Shown here one piece after another: positions 52,482 to 63,123 of a stretch of 64,000 nucleotides of DNA. The stretch is from JAWKTV01 sp041398905. Its GTDB lineage: Bacteria; Planctomycetota; Planctomycetia; Planctomycetales; Planctomycetaceae. The position numbers were made by a program, and so were the translations under genes. The DNA is taken from contig JAWKTV010000006.1 in NCBI GenBank assembly GCA_041398905.1, positions 62,001-126,000 of the forward strand, in the 5' to 3' direction. The notes beneath the pieces are model-generated. The model was given only the letters and a program-made list of their open reading frames with translations, did no database searches and had not been told where the DNA came from. The first letter of the stretch is position 1. Each line of letters begins with the position of its first letter.

Positions 52482-53891
52482 CTACTCCGTTACCGCCGCG
52501 GTCGCGGCTGGCTCGGGGGTCATCTCACGCACTTCGCCAACGCCCTTGCCCGTTTCCAGGTCCTCGTAAGGCAAGCTCATCACGTAGTTCACGATGTGCC
52601 AGATCGCTTCGTCGCTTGGCGTGGACTCGGTCCAGCCCAACTGCGGATCCTGAATTCCCGCCAGGATATCCTTGAAGCCGTTCATCGGCGTCCCCTTGAT
52701 GCCCGAATGGATGCGGCGATAGATGTCGATCGGCCGTCGGCCACCTCGGTAGATCCCGCTCCGCAAGTTGCGCGGCTGCACCACATGGCCCCACGTGTCG
52801 TGCAGGCCCGGCTCATTCTGATTCTCTTCAACGATCAACGTTTGCGGACCATTGCCCAACGCAGAAGTCCCATGACAGTCCGCACACTTGACCTTCGCAT
52901 TCAGAAACAGGGTCCGACCAATCTCGATCGACTCCGGCGTCATCTCCGGACGCTCGGAAGCAGGTACAACCACGTACTCCTCGGTCTCCGCCTCGGCCCA
53001 CATGCCGCCGACGACCACGGAGGCTTCGTCCGGCAGGAACGCGATCAGTTCATCCGTCAGCTTGTCCGTCACCTCGGATTTCAGCCCGGCTTCCTCGGCG
53101 AGCAGCGTCTCGCAGCGGCCCCGCATCGCCAGCCAGCGGACGTATTCAACGATCGACACCAGTTCATTCGACTCGAGCAGCCGGAAAGACGGCATATACG
53201 TCCCCGGGATGCCGTACTCGATGATCCGCCCCAGATCGTCACGCGACGGTGGGTGCGCGGTGTCCGTCGATGAGAACTTGAAGATCCCCTTGCGATAGTC
53301 ACGGGGGAGCGGATTGAGGTATTGAGCCGTCGGACCCCAGCCGTCGCCCGACACACCGTGGCAGTGCTGGCAATGCTCGGCGTACAGCAGACGGCCATGC
53401 TCCAGCACCTGTCCCGGCTCGATCGCCAGGCGGGTGCCCGTCGCCGGTGTGGTGGCCAGCGGCTGCTTTAGCGTGATCGTTTGAGTCGCGGGGTCGTAGT
53501 CCGCGACGGTCGGCAGCTCCGACTCGCCGTCGAGCACCAGCGTCTCCGCCAACCACCCCAGCTTCTGACCCTTCTCGACTGGCCAGGTCTCCTCGGACCA
53601 CTCCACCTTCAGGCCGACGACCGCGTCACCCTCGGTCACCGTTTCCGATACGGTGCCAATCGCCCCGCTGTGACGCAGCGGCAGCACCTCCCAGATCTTC
53701 ATGTTGGTGGGCGTGCCGAAGTAGTGATCGAGCGTCGCGACGACCGCCGCCTGCCGCTCGGCATCGAGACTCTGGACCTGTTCGTTCGACGCGAACTCCG
53801 GGTCGAGCTTCGAGCAGCCGACGGCCGACACCAGCATCAATGGAAGCAACAGACGTTTCACGGTCAGCGAGCCTGGCAAAATTGGTCGCAT
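52482..53891 (-). CDS. Diheme cytochrome c lipoprotein
   Basis: A 469-residue periplasmic electron carrier. The start at 53891 gives MRPILPGSLTVKRLLLPLMLVSAVG with the lipid-accepting Cys at residue 26. Residues 35-155 are a non-heme domain of unknown fold. The first heme site CQHCH is at residues 174-178 with a Met ligand in GTYMPSF near 235; the second, CADCH, is at 336-340 with GTPMNGF near 395. Both are mono-heme class I domains. It is tethered to a membrane and is placed in the operon directly before the oxidase subunit II gene, so it is the most likely direct electron donor to CuA (inference). The frame is intact. The final tail EPAATAAVTE is low complexity. Confidence 0.92.
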   Translation of the reverse strand: MRPILPGSLTVKRLLLPLMLVSAVGCSKLDPEFASNEQVQSLDAERQAAVVATLDHYFGTPTNMKIWEVLPLRHSGAIGTVSETVTEGDAVVGLKVEWSEETWPVEKGQKLGWLAETLVLDGESELPTVADYDPATQTITLKQPLATTPATGTRLAIEPGQVLEHGRLLYAEHCQHCHGVSGDGWGPTAQYLNPLPRDYRKGIFKFSSTDTAHPPSRDDLGRIIEYGIPGTYMPSFRLLESNELVSIVEYVRWLAMRGRCETLLAEEAGLKSEVTDKLTDELIAFLPDEASVVVGGMWAEAETEEYVVVPASERPEMTPESIEIGRTLFLNAKVKCADCHGTSALGNGPQTLIVEENQNEPGLHDTWGHVVQPRNLRSGIYRGGRRPIDIYRRIHSGIKGTPMNGFKDILAGIQDPQLGWTESTPSDEAIWHIVNYVMSLPYEDLETGKGVGEVREMTPEPAATAAVTE

Positions 53892-54034
53892 GGAAATTCT
53901 CAACTGGCTTGGACTGTGCCCACCATTCTGCGGGTCAATTCCGCAGGTCAGACTATCGCCTGACTGTTTCGCCCAATCGATTGGGCCGACGGACCAATGT
54001 TGGGCTCAGCCCGCACGACAAAACCACAACTCAA

Positions 54035-54940
54035 TCAAAGACCCGAAGCGAGGACGATCGTCTTCATCGCCGCGGGCTCGGTCTGAGTCACCTTCAAGTC
54101 TCCTGCCGAATAGGCCAGATTCAGCGTCGCGTCGCCATCCGGCGTGATCTCAACATCGGCAGTACCGATCGTGTTCCCTTCATGCCAGACGGTGAACTTG
54201 TGCTTACCGGCGGGCAGCCCCTGAATCGAAAAATTTCCCTGGGCGTCGGTGACAGCGCCGTACGGATGATCCAGTGGGAGATGGTAGGCCTTCATCCACG
54301 CGTGATAGTCGCACACGACTTCAACCGGAGTCCGCTCCCCGTTCTTGTACAGCAGCTCGATTCCATTACGGTCACTCGCACCGATACCACTGTTGAAAGA
54401 CCCGTTGCGTGTCGGCTTGGTGTGTACGTTGTGGACGAGCGGGTCTGCATTCAGCACCCGGATCGGATTCCCGGCCTGCACGACCAGCGCGTGCGGGACG
54501 AACGTGCAGGACTGGTGGTCCATCACCACGGCTGCCGGCTCGACGCCTTCCGGAGCTTTCGTTCCGTTCGGGGCCTTCTGCAGGTAGATGAACACGTTGG
54601 CGATGCCGCCGTCGTTCACGACCAGTCGTTCATTCGGAATCTTGTCGACAACGCACACATCAGCATCAGCCGGCTTGACCTTACCCGCTGCAGGGGAGGA
54701 TAAGCCGGGAGTCGTGCCGGTGAGCGTCACTCGACCGCTGAGGTTGCCGTAGCCCGCGACTGCAGCGGTCTCACCGCCGTCGCCAGCCTCGGGACCCGCA
54801 GCACCGGACGGGATGGTTACGTCAACGTCCGACTTCGCCCGCCCCCAGCACGTGAAGCTCTCGGTGCAGCCGGACATCGCTACCACACCAACCACGATCA
54901 GTGGTGCCAGGCTCTTGTAGAACATTGGAAGTCTGCTCAC
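54035..54940 (-). CDS. Cupredoxin-like copper lipoprotein with C-terminal beta domain
   Basis: A 301-residue lipoprotein (lipobox AMSGC, Cys 25). Residues 65-115 hold a first beta domain (GNLSGRVTLTGTTPGLS); residues 130-220 have the cupredoxin pattern: AVVMDHQSCTFVPHALVVQAGNPIRVLNADPLVHNVHT (His 170 or 173) and, after the strands, VVCDYHAWMKAYH with Cys 210, His 213 and Met 216 (C-x2-H-x2-M, a type-1 copper site). Residues 225-300 form a carboxypeptidase-regulatory-like fold (GAVTDAQGNFSIQGLPAGKHKFTVWH). A blue-copper electron carrier between the multiheme cytochrome and the oxidase is a reasonable inference. It overlaps the previous gene by 4 bases, so translation is probably coupled. Confidence 0.88.
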   Translation of the reverse strand: MSRLPMFYKSLAPLIVVGVVAMSGCTESFTCWGRAKSDVDVTIPSGAAGPEAGDGGETAAVAGYGNLSGRVTLTGTTPGLSSPAAGKVKPADADVCVVDKIPNERLVVNDGGIANVFIYLQKAPNGTKAPEGVEPAAVVMDHQSCTFVPHALVVQAGNPIRVLNADPLVHNVHTKPTRNGSFNSGIGASDRNGIELLYKNGERTPVEVVCDYHAWMKAYHLPLDHPYGAVTDAQGNFSIQGLPAGKHKFTVWHEGNTIGTADVEITPDGDATLNLAYSAGDLKVTQTEPAAMKTIVLASGL

Positions 54941-57900
54941 TGTTGATCTCCTGCATTGCCCGCCGCCCCTGCCGGAACATCGGCGGCTGCGTCCTGATCT
55001 CCGGCAGGATTGTCGTCACCGCCTTGCGGTGCAGGCGGGTCGTTCGCCGGCGGGTCACCAACCGGGAGCTCCGGTGCGGGCGCCCCCCGCCTCGGTGGCG
55101 GCGTCACCCGCAGTTCGCCCTTCGGCCTTCGGCTTGCCGTCACCGTAATCAACCACGCCAAATCGCTCGAGCAGCGACTGATAGTTCATCAATGCGTCGA
55201 CGATCGCGCGATTCTGCCATTGACCTTCCCCGCCGAACAGTTGCGGGAGTTGGTCTGATCCGTGGCAGGTTCGCCGGCATCGACGTGTACGGAGTGATCC
55301 ACTTCGGATTGTAGACCCACAACTGCGTCCAATCGGGCCGCAGCCGCTCCTACGCGCCTTTCAGGTCTGGCCCCTGGATGTCGACCGGTTGACCGTCGTC
55401 ACCCAACGTTCCGCCCGGCTGGTGCTGACCTCCGACACTGTGGCACTTAATACACTGGTTCCCATTGATAAGATTCCAGGTCTGCGTCAGGTAGTCGCCG
55501 TCCGCCGCCTCGAACGTGCCGGCGTAAGGCCTGCATGGCCCGCGAGGTAGGTCGGCTCACGACGGCCGAGTTCCTGATAGGGATAGGCCGCGCTCATCGA
55601 TCGCCGCGAAGTAATTCGCGAGCGCACGCCCTCCGCCGGGTCCATGTTGAACCGGGGCATCCGCAGCACGGTGGTGTACCGAATCTGTTCGGGATTGAGC
55701 AAGAATTGATACAGCCACGGCGTCTGAACCTTCACGCCTTCCTTGTAAACGGAGGCACCGACGACTGCTGACCGTCGTACAGCTTCTGGGATATCAGCTC
55801 GCGTTCACCACCGACCTTCTGCAGAGCCAGCCGTTCATAGAGCCACACGGCGAATGCTCCGCCGCGGGCCGGGGTGGCCGCGACGACCGGCGCGTCCTCG
55901 TTCGCGATCAATCGCGAGTTGATCCCCCCACTTTGATGCGGCCTCCACCTCAGGTTGTTCCACAAGTCGTAGGTGTATTCCCCGAAGTCCGGGTCGGCCG
56001 GTACTGCAGCCCGTGGAACCGGACGGTCTTGGTCCCCGTGGGTCGGTGATCTTCGTCGCGGACCGAACGGCCGGTTTGAGCTGCAGTGCGAGCCGCACCA
56101 GTCGGCATAGTCGCTCGCGCAATCGGGTCGGCGATCAACGTTTCGGGATGCTCGTCGAGCCATCGCTCCAGGTTGACACCGCCCCGGCTCTGCTGCCGGT
56201 CGCCCAAGCAGCGGTCCGATCTCGGTCGAGGGTCGTTCACGTTCGGCAATTGACCTTCGAGCAGCGTCTCACAGTTCTCGACGAACTCCGCCATGCCATC
56301 GAGCGGTTCCGACTCACGCTCCAGCGCCTCACGCTCCGCTTCAGGCCGCTGCTCAGCAGCTTGGCCCACAACTCGTCAGGAACCGCATCGTCGCCCTTGA
56401 GCATCGACTGTGACAGCTCGCCAGCGGCGGTGGTCCGGCATGGCGGACCAGGAAGTCGACGATCTCATTCCGCGTCAACCCGCGAATTCGCGGAAGTCGA
56501 CCGTGTAGTCGTAGCCGGGCATCTCCAGCATGTGACATCCGGCGCAGTTGTATTTCGCCAGCAGCCGCTCGCCTTCGATGATGTCTCCCTTTGGCCCGGT
56601 CGGATTGTAGATATACGTTTCGGCCGGCGGGTCGGCGACCAGCCCCGGCACGAACGTCGCGATCGATTCGATCTGCTCTTCCTGGAACGGGAACTTCGGC
56701 ATGCGGAGCCGTTCGTCCCAGCCCTTGGTCGAGGTCCTCTCGTAATCGTAGCTCCGCGGAGCGCGTAGCTTCTGCCACAGGAACCCGGCCCGGCCATGAT
56801 GATGCAGGCTCTCGTAGAAGAACGCCTTGACCTGCTCGGCGTGAGTCGTGTCGCCGTCGTTGTACTGACGATGCACGATCTCCTCGACAACCTCCGTCGT
56901 GCTGCTGCCATCCGGCTCGCCGTGATGGTGCAGATACTCGGCGATATGTTCGGTGGCAAGCTGCGAGGTGTCCTTGCGGCCCCAGTCCTGCAGGGCGGTG
57001 CCGATCGGTCGACCTTCGTCGAAACCGGGGATGTCGTGGCAGCCATAGCAGCCATACCGCGAAATCGTGCGGCGGCCGATGTACTGCAGCTTGCGGTCCT
57101 CCCATTGTTCCGGGGTCACGTTCTCGTCGGCGGCGGCCGCGACGAGCTCGATCTCATCACCCTTGACGAACTGTGCCAGGGCGGGCATCGAGCCATCGGC
57201 AAGCGGCTGCCAGGCGTCTCCGGACCGGGAACTGCCGGGCTTCAATTGCGGCGTTGACGGCGGCCTCGCTGCCCAGCGCCTGCCGAGATACAGCCACGAG
57301 ATCGTCGAGCGGACGCGACAGCGTGGTCGACCACGTCTCCTCCCGGCCGTTGCGGTTCAGTGTGATCTGCACCGGCTGGCTGTTCGGGAGCTTGGCGATC
57401 GACTCATCGAGCCGCCGGCGAACTGGCACGTCGGCACCCTCTACGCCGCGGATGACATCTCCGATTTGCAGTGCGCGACGCGTACCGGCATCATCGCCGG
57501 CCGGTCGGGCCCGCTCAGCCGGGCTGTCGGGCAGCACTTCGACGACGCGGAGTCCCTCGCCCCTTCCACAGCCTCCGTCACCACACCCAGATAGGGGCCG
57601 GGCAGTTCGGCCGGGAACTCGCGGACTTCGCCTTTCAGCAGGAACGCTGCGATGTCGGCTGCTGGATCGACGTAAACGCCACCCTTCTCGTCGGGATCAG
57701 GAAGAGGTTCGGCATCCGCGTGCGGGGGTGATGCAGCGTTGGCTCCTTGAGCCAGGTGTACATCCAGTTGAAGCCTTCCGCACCGGGGCGAACCTTCTCG
57801 TGAATTTTCGAGATGTTCGGGCCGAAGGTCTGCGAGATGCCCGCGAACTCTTCGTCATCGTGGCTGTGACACGCCAGGCAGCCCCGCTGCGCGAACAGTT

Positions 57901-59514
57901 GCTTGCCTCGCTCGGCGTCGGGGACGTAGCCCTCTTTGGGCTGCAGCAGCGCCAGCGGCTGGGATTTCGCCCGAAGATACGCTTCGATACCCGCCAACTC
58001 CACCGGCTGGAGCAGTTCGGCGAGGCGATCTTCCTGATTCGTCAAATGGAAGAACTGCGGCATCCGCGTGTCGGGACGGAACCGCTGCGGCTCTTCGGTC
58101 CAATAGCTGATGAAGTTGTCCGCGACCTTCTGGCCGACGTGCGCCAGTGACGGTCCGACCTTACGCTCCCGACCGGGAAGCTGGTTGGGATCGGCGGCGA
58201 TCGCGAGGGCCTCCGCTTCGCTCTGCGGCTCCAGTCGCAGGTCCGGACCAATCGGCTTCGTGCCGTCGTACCCGTTGATCGGGTGACAACCGTAGCAGCC
58301 GTACTCCTTGATCAGCTCGTAGCCTTCCACCAGCTTCGGCGCGGAGGAACCGAAATTGACGTTCTGCCCCAGCTCGACCACGTTGTGATGGCACTTCAGG
58401 CAGCTCGCCTCGGTGAACATCGAGGGGAGCATCGGCTGCTCCCAGAAGTGGTTCGAGAACCAGCCGAACTCTTCATGCCACTGCTTCGCCATCGCGGGAT
58501 CGGAGGGCGTGTGCTCGGCGTTCTGGAAGCTCGTGCCGGAGCCATCACCCAGGTGGCAAATGGTGCAGCCGAACATCTCGATCGGGTGCGGGCTGGACGA
58601 ATTGAGATACAGTTCCGGATGCGGGTGGCTGGCGAACGGCTGTTCGTATCCCCCCGTGGCGGGGTCGCCCGCGGGATAGCCGGCGAGACCACCCGCTGCA
58701 AAGTCGTTGATGTTGACGTGGCACGTCCGGCAGCGGTCGACCCGCTCGACGCGGGCCATGCCCAACTGCTGTTCGAGGTGCGAACCCTGACGCGACGGCC
58801 AGTCGTAGAGCACCTTGAGGTGCGGGTTGAACCCGTTCAGGATCGGCCACTCCTTCATCTTGCGCTTGATGGCGACGGCCGGGTTGCTGGGCGCCAGAAG
58901 TTCGAGTTGCTCCCGCAGCCGGTCGCGGTCGGCCTCCAATTGCTGCTTGGCGATCCGCGCGGCGTCGCGGGCGGCGGTCAGAGCCGCCAGTTCCTGCTTC
59001 GCCGCGTTCAGCTCGGCGGTCACTTCCTGCACCACCACTCCCAACTCCTCCGCCTTGACCTGGGCCGCATCGAAGCGGGACTGGGCGGCGGCGATCGTCC
59101 CGGCATCCGCGGCGTCGCGAATCAGGATGTCGAGGTCGGCGCGGCGAACGTCACGGACCGCGTTCTGGAACTTCGCGGTCGTCGCCACGGAAGTCAGACG
59201 GCCCATCAATTGGTTAATCTCGGCCTGCAGTCGGGCGGACTCGTCGGCCTGCGACTGCAGGGTCTCCTCGGCCTTGTCAATAGCGGCGTCGGCGGCGTCG
59301 ACACGGGCGCTGAACGCGGCGGTGTCATACGAGGCGAGCTGCGTCTCCAGCTTCTCGCGCTTCAGTTCCTCCGCGACGCGCTGGTAATTCTGCCATTCGC
59401 GGGCTTCGTCCTTGCGGACCATCAGCCAGGTGGCGATTGCAAAGACGATGACACTGCCGGCGAATACCGGTGCATGGTCGGCAAGGGACGCCAGTATTGA
59501 TCGTTGGCAGGCAT
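54937..59514 (-). CDS. Multiheme cytochrome c (eight CxxCH) with coiled coil and PDZ domain (many frame breaks)
   Basis: One gene of about 1,520 codons read across frames. From 59514: MPANDQYWR, a membrane helix (GSVIVFAIATWLMV), a coiled coil (about residues 40-210; ESARLQAEINQLMGRL), then five hemes CRTCH (58718-58732), CTICH, CLKCH, CYGCH and CLACH, the last near 57,870. Next is a PDZ domain around 57,330-57,620 (PGPYLGVVTEA, LPDSPAERA, IGDVIRGVEG), then CYGCH (near 57,040), CAGCH (near 56,530), a long segment without hemes, and CIKCH (near 55,440), ending with a Pro/Asp-rich tail at 54937. The likely role is the cytochrome-c part of a cytochrome bc-type complex, as in anchored periplasmic electron carriers. 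More than a dozen indels make exact boundaries uncertain. Confidence 0.8.
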
Positions 59515-59679
59515 GGGGTGGAAGTGGAGTATGGGAGGGTGGGTAGTGGGTAGCCCCCGCTGGGCGATCAACTGTCCACTCAGCCGCTTCTGGATGTCTT
59601 GATGTTCGCCAGAGGGACCAGTCGGGCGGCCCTCGCGGTCGTCCGACTGCTGTTCGCCCACGCCGGCTCGATACGACGA

Positions 59680-61023
59680 TTAGATATTAAAGAACCATTC
59701 GGGAATGGCGACCTTCTTCGCTGGGTTGAAGGCCCAACGCAGCGCCCATCTTCAGCAGCAATGACGCCATGGAACAGCAGCAGATTGGCCAGAACCATGA
59801 ACCCGAGATGAAACCCATCTTGCGGAAGAAGTCGGAAGAACGTCGCCGCCAGCAGCGGTGGCAACGCCACCAGATGCAGCGGCACCAGCACCAGGCCGAG
59901 CCACTCCCGCATCAGGATCTTTCCGGCCCCCATGAGCGCGGCTGTCTTCCGGACCAGGCTTGGAAGGGGTTGACCCATCCAGTCGACCCAGAAAATCTTA
60001 GACAGGTCGACGTTGTTGAGAACTTCCAGCTTGTGAACGTCCCAGTATTCGTAAATCCCGAACATGTTCCAGTTCGGTCCGCGAATGAAGGTTCCCAGCA
60101 CGATCATCCCGATCCACAACGGCATGACCGAACAGGAAGGTGATGATGGCGAACCGCCGCTTCTTGCCATTAGTATCCGTTGCCCGCCTGATTGAAGTCG
60201 ACGGGATGGCCATCATGCCCACGAGAATGATGCTGGGCAGCACCACACCCGCCATCAGGGAGGTCCGAAGTAAACCAGCATTTCCTGCAGTCGAGGAAGT
60301 ACCACGGCAACACTTCGACAGTTCAGGGTCTTCAGCCGGAAGCCGGTTCTCCCAACCCAGGCCTGCAACGCCACGCCCCACACCACCAGCAGCGCGGTCA
60401 GCAGGGATCATGCAGGTCTTTCTGTGTAAACCAGGTCAGACCACACCTTCTGATCACTGAGTTCCTTCTCAGCGGGCGGCAGTCCCTGCTCGATGCGGCG
60501 ATCGTTGATCACCGCACGGCGAAAGCCAGGTGAAATAGCCGACGAGAAGCAACGCGCCATGCCAACGATCGGCGTTGTCGAAGACACCCGACGATCTGCC
60601 GGAAGTCGTGATCCGCATACTGGCCCCAAGGAACAGTATGGACAGGTTGAGGATGATCCAGCCGATGGTCGGCTTCGCTCAGGAACTCCTTGAACTGCAG
60701 GATCGCCCAGAAAATCAGGATCAAAGGCGAAAGAGCTGATCAGGTTGGCGATGATCAGGTTGACAACATAGCGAAGAAGTCCGGCAGACCAGGCGAAGTC
60801 GGGATTGCTGTTGAAGGCGGTGCGCCGCCGCAGCAACGCCAGCAAGGCGGAGTAGAACGCCCACGTGAACGCCTTCGGCAGATGCTCGAAACCGAACAGT
60901 CCTTCGAAGTACCCATCGCGTTTGTAGGAGCGGACGGTCCAGCCGAGGTTCATCAGGAACATCAACAGGTACAGCCAGCCAGGCGCGAATCACGCCAGCG
61001 GTAAGGTCAGGATGAGATTCCAT
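59680..61023 (-). CDS. Cytochrome b C-terminal-domain protein with N-terminal membrane extension (possibly two genes; many frame breaks)
   Basis: The C-terminal part is clear: LHDP..LLTALLVVWGVALQA, then VAVVLPRLQEMLVYF (the P-W-Y-F/L motif region), MAGVVLPSIILVGMMAIP, RRFAIITFLFGHAV, LVLVPLHLVALPPLLAA and a last helix, with the natural end FNPAKKVAIPEWFFNI at 59680. This is the cytochrome b C-terminal or subunit-IV domain. The N-terminal part from ATG 61023 has several membrane helices (MFLMNLGWTVRSYKRDGYFEGLFGFEHLP, AFTWAFYSALLALL, LLRYVVNLIIANLISSFAF, LILNLSILFLGASMR-like) that are not part of ordinary cytochrome b. No stop or new start is obvious between the two, so I annotate one gene, but two overlapping genes are possible. 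Indels are dense. Confidence 0.6.
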
Positions 61024-61033
61024 GGCGGAGTTA

Positions 61034-61045
61034 TCAGTGGTCAGT
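61034..61045. repeat. TCAGTGGTCAGT element, copy 2
   Basis: Exact 12-mer, 11 bases upstream of the minus-strand start codon at 61021-61023. Followed on the plus strand by AGTATTCAGTTGTCAGA, a degenerate second unit. Confidence 0.8.
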
Positions 61046-61127
61046 AGTATTCAGTTGTCAGATACACATTCGCGAGTGGTCATCGCCAGTCACATCGGCA
61101 ACCGACCGCACCAGAGGCGAACTCGGA

Positions 61128-61873
61128 TCACGGTTGGCTGATACCGCCGTCTTTGCGGACGCGCCCGAAATGGATCGCAATCAGTGTCGCCACGACCAAT
61201 GGGATCGCGACGCAGTGCAGAATGTAGAAGCGGTTGGCGTTTCTTCGCCGACGTTGCGGGCCCCAGCAGCGGAAACGGGCGTCGCTGGCGTTGGTGATGA
61301 ACTCGAATCCGCCGCCGATGTTCAATAAGCGCAGCCGGGGCCTTCACATGCCTTTAGGCGTTGCGCGGGCCATATTGGAACCGACGGTGATGGCCCAGAT
61401 GGCCAACTGGTCCCAGGGCAGCAGGTAGCCGGTGAACGACAGCTAACGCGCGTCAACACCAGCAGCAGCACGCCAATCACCCAGTTGAACTCTCAGGGAG
61501 GCTTAACTGCCTGTTAAAGACGATACATGTGCAACCACACATTAATCACCATCGCAGGCACCGGCGGTGAATCCGCATGATGCCAGGCGTTGACGTCCCG
61601 CAGAATGCGAAATATCGGTAAACGCCCGTTCAGGCATCGGCCGGTAGTAGAACAGCATGACGCCGGTCAGTGTCTCGACCAGGAACGAAAGGTCCTCCTC
61701 CACATACAGGTGTACGAAAGCTGAATCCCCCTTCTTGGCGCCGGCGGGGTGCAGGTGCAGAAAAGTTCGTCAGCATCACCACCGCCCGGTTCCAGCAGCG
61801 ATCATACGGAGCCGGGTGCCGGAGAATTGAACTTCCAGATTTGTGAGTTACGAATGTATTCGCCGACGGACAT
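61128..61873 (-). CDS. Cytochrome b N-terminal subunit (b6-like, frame breaks)
   Basis: Core of the quinol-oxidising complex. Read across frames: MSVGEYIRNSQIWKFNSPAPG, AVVMLTNFF, GDSAFVHLYVEEDLSFLVETLTGVMLFYYRPMPERAFTDI (first helix region with G-x-x-L-x-x-x-Y), RDVNAWHHADSPPVPAMVINVWLHMYR (histidine pair of helix B), NWVIGVLLLVLTR, LSFTGYLLPWDQLAIWAITVGSNM (the G-Y-x-L-P-W-D-Q motif of helix C) and RFYILHCVAIPLVVATLIAIHF-RVRKDGGISQP (helix D histidines). Helix D ends right before a stop at 61128, which fits a b6-type protein split from the C-terminal domain. Four or more indels occur. It starts 140 bases downstream of the Rieske stop. Confidence 0.85.
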
Positions 61874-61892
61874 GGCAGGCAGTTGTCAGATG

Positions 61893-61904
61893 TCAGTGGT
61901 CAGT
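61893..61904. repeat. TCAGTGGTCAGT element, copy 3
   Basis: Exact 12-mer in the spacer between Rieske and cytochrome b, 20 bases upstream of the cytochrome b start at 61871-61873. Preceded by AGTTGTCAGATG and followed by CAACAGG. Confidence 0.8.
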
Positions 61905-62012
61905 CAACAGGGGCAGCCGTCAATCGTCAGTCGTGAACGGCGTCGATTCCGCCCAGGCGCGGCAGACTGCGACGCAGTCGACCATGACAACGTCAGCAAC
62001 TCCTACACAAGT

Positions 62013-63123
62013 TCAATGTATGACTTCGCATCGGTCCCACTGGCCCAGTTCCTCCTGGAACTTGAGGCTCTTATCGACGAGCTGGCCGTCTTCCGCAACC
62101 CGGATCCCGCTCGCTCCAGTGGCACAGCGGCGCTGGACCTTCGAAGTTGACGCCGTTGATGTAGAAGCCGGAGCCGTGACAGGGGCGCGGATTTCTGTTC
62201 GCCCTCCAGCCAGTTGGGAGTACAGCCCAGGTGCCGTACAGACCGACGCGCGAGTGCGTAGATGAGGTTGTTGCCGTCGTACGAATCGGTATGCACAGTC
62301 CGATGCGCGGCGCCTTGTACTTCTCAGAGACGGAGCCGAGCGGAAATCAGACCGACGCCGACTTTGAAGCGGGACGGAAGTTCGAGCACCATATTGGGCA
62401 TCACATGAACTGCGCTTCCCCCTTGAGGTCGGCAGTCGGTGATGCCGGCACGGTCCATGCGACCGCGAATGGAGTGGCGACCAGGGCCAGCACCGGGGCG
62501 AACACACTGCGGCGTGTCTGAACTTCGGCCGGCTTCTTGGCGACCGGGGCCGCCGAGGGGAAGCGTGTCGGGGTGGCTGGCTTCGCGCCGGCCCCTGCGA
62601 CCTCAGCCTTCTTGCCCTCCTTGACCGCGCGGATCATGTCCTGCACGGACGGCTTGTCACCCGCCGGAGCCGCTTTGGCGGCCGCGGCCGGAGTCGCCGC
62701 CGGCTTGGCAGCGCCGCCCGGGGCGGCCGCTCCACCGCCGCGAATCGAATCCAGGATGCTGCCAGTCCCCTTGGGCGCAGCCGCAGCGGCCGGCTTGGCC
62801 GCACCGGCTCCGCCGCCCCGGATCGAATCCAGAATGCTGGACGTTCCCTTGGGCGCGTCACCGCCTGCGGCGGGAGTCGCTGGTTTGTCGGCCTTCGGAG
62901 CAGCCGCGGCCGGACCGCCGCCGCCACGAATCGAGGCGAGAATGCTCGATGTGCCAGTTGGTGCCGGCCCCTTCGGAGCCTCGGAAGCCGGCTTCGCCGG
63001 CGTCTCGGACGCAGCCTGAGGTGCCGCTTCCTGAGGCTGCGCTGCATCCGCAGCATCACCCGCAGCGGGTGCCTTGCGGATCGATGCGAGAATGTCGGCG
63101 GTGGATTTCGGTTTGTCAGCCAT
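62013..63123 (-). CDS. Rieske iron-sulfur protein with a long repeat-bearing N-terminal extension (frame breaks in the C-terminal part)
   Basis: The N-terminal 200 residues are Ala/Pro/Gly-rich and hold a repeated motif ILASIR / ILDSIR at residues 11-16, 61-66, 97-102 and 123-128, three of them followed by GGG, and a diverged copy near 160. Next is one membrane helix (SVFAPVLALVATPFAVAWTV, near 206-225). The C-terminal domain, read across frames, carries the cluster-binding boxes: HLGCTPNWLEG with the upstream Cys-Thr (C-T-H-L-G-C, one base inserted) and CPCHGSGF-like CHGSGFYINGVNFEGPAP, with both Cys-His pairs. It ends in LKFQEELGQWDRCEVIH. It transfers electrons from quinol to the cytochrome c part. 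It is the first gene of the locus. Confidence 0.88.

Noticed and set aside
58283..59500. A 405-codon plus-strand frame opposite the multiheme cytochrome
   Set aside because: It lies opposite clear heme motifs and coiled coil, and its product is typical antisense text (Arg/Gly/Leu/Val-rich).
62537..63019. A 160-codon plus-strand frame with regular Ala/Pro/Gly repeats
   Set aside because: It is the antisense of the repeated ILxSIR-GGG extension of the Rieske protein, so the repeats simply mirror it.
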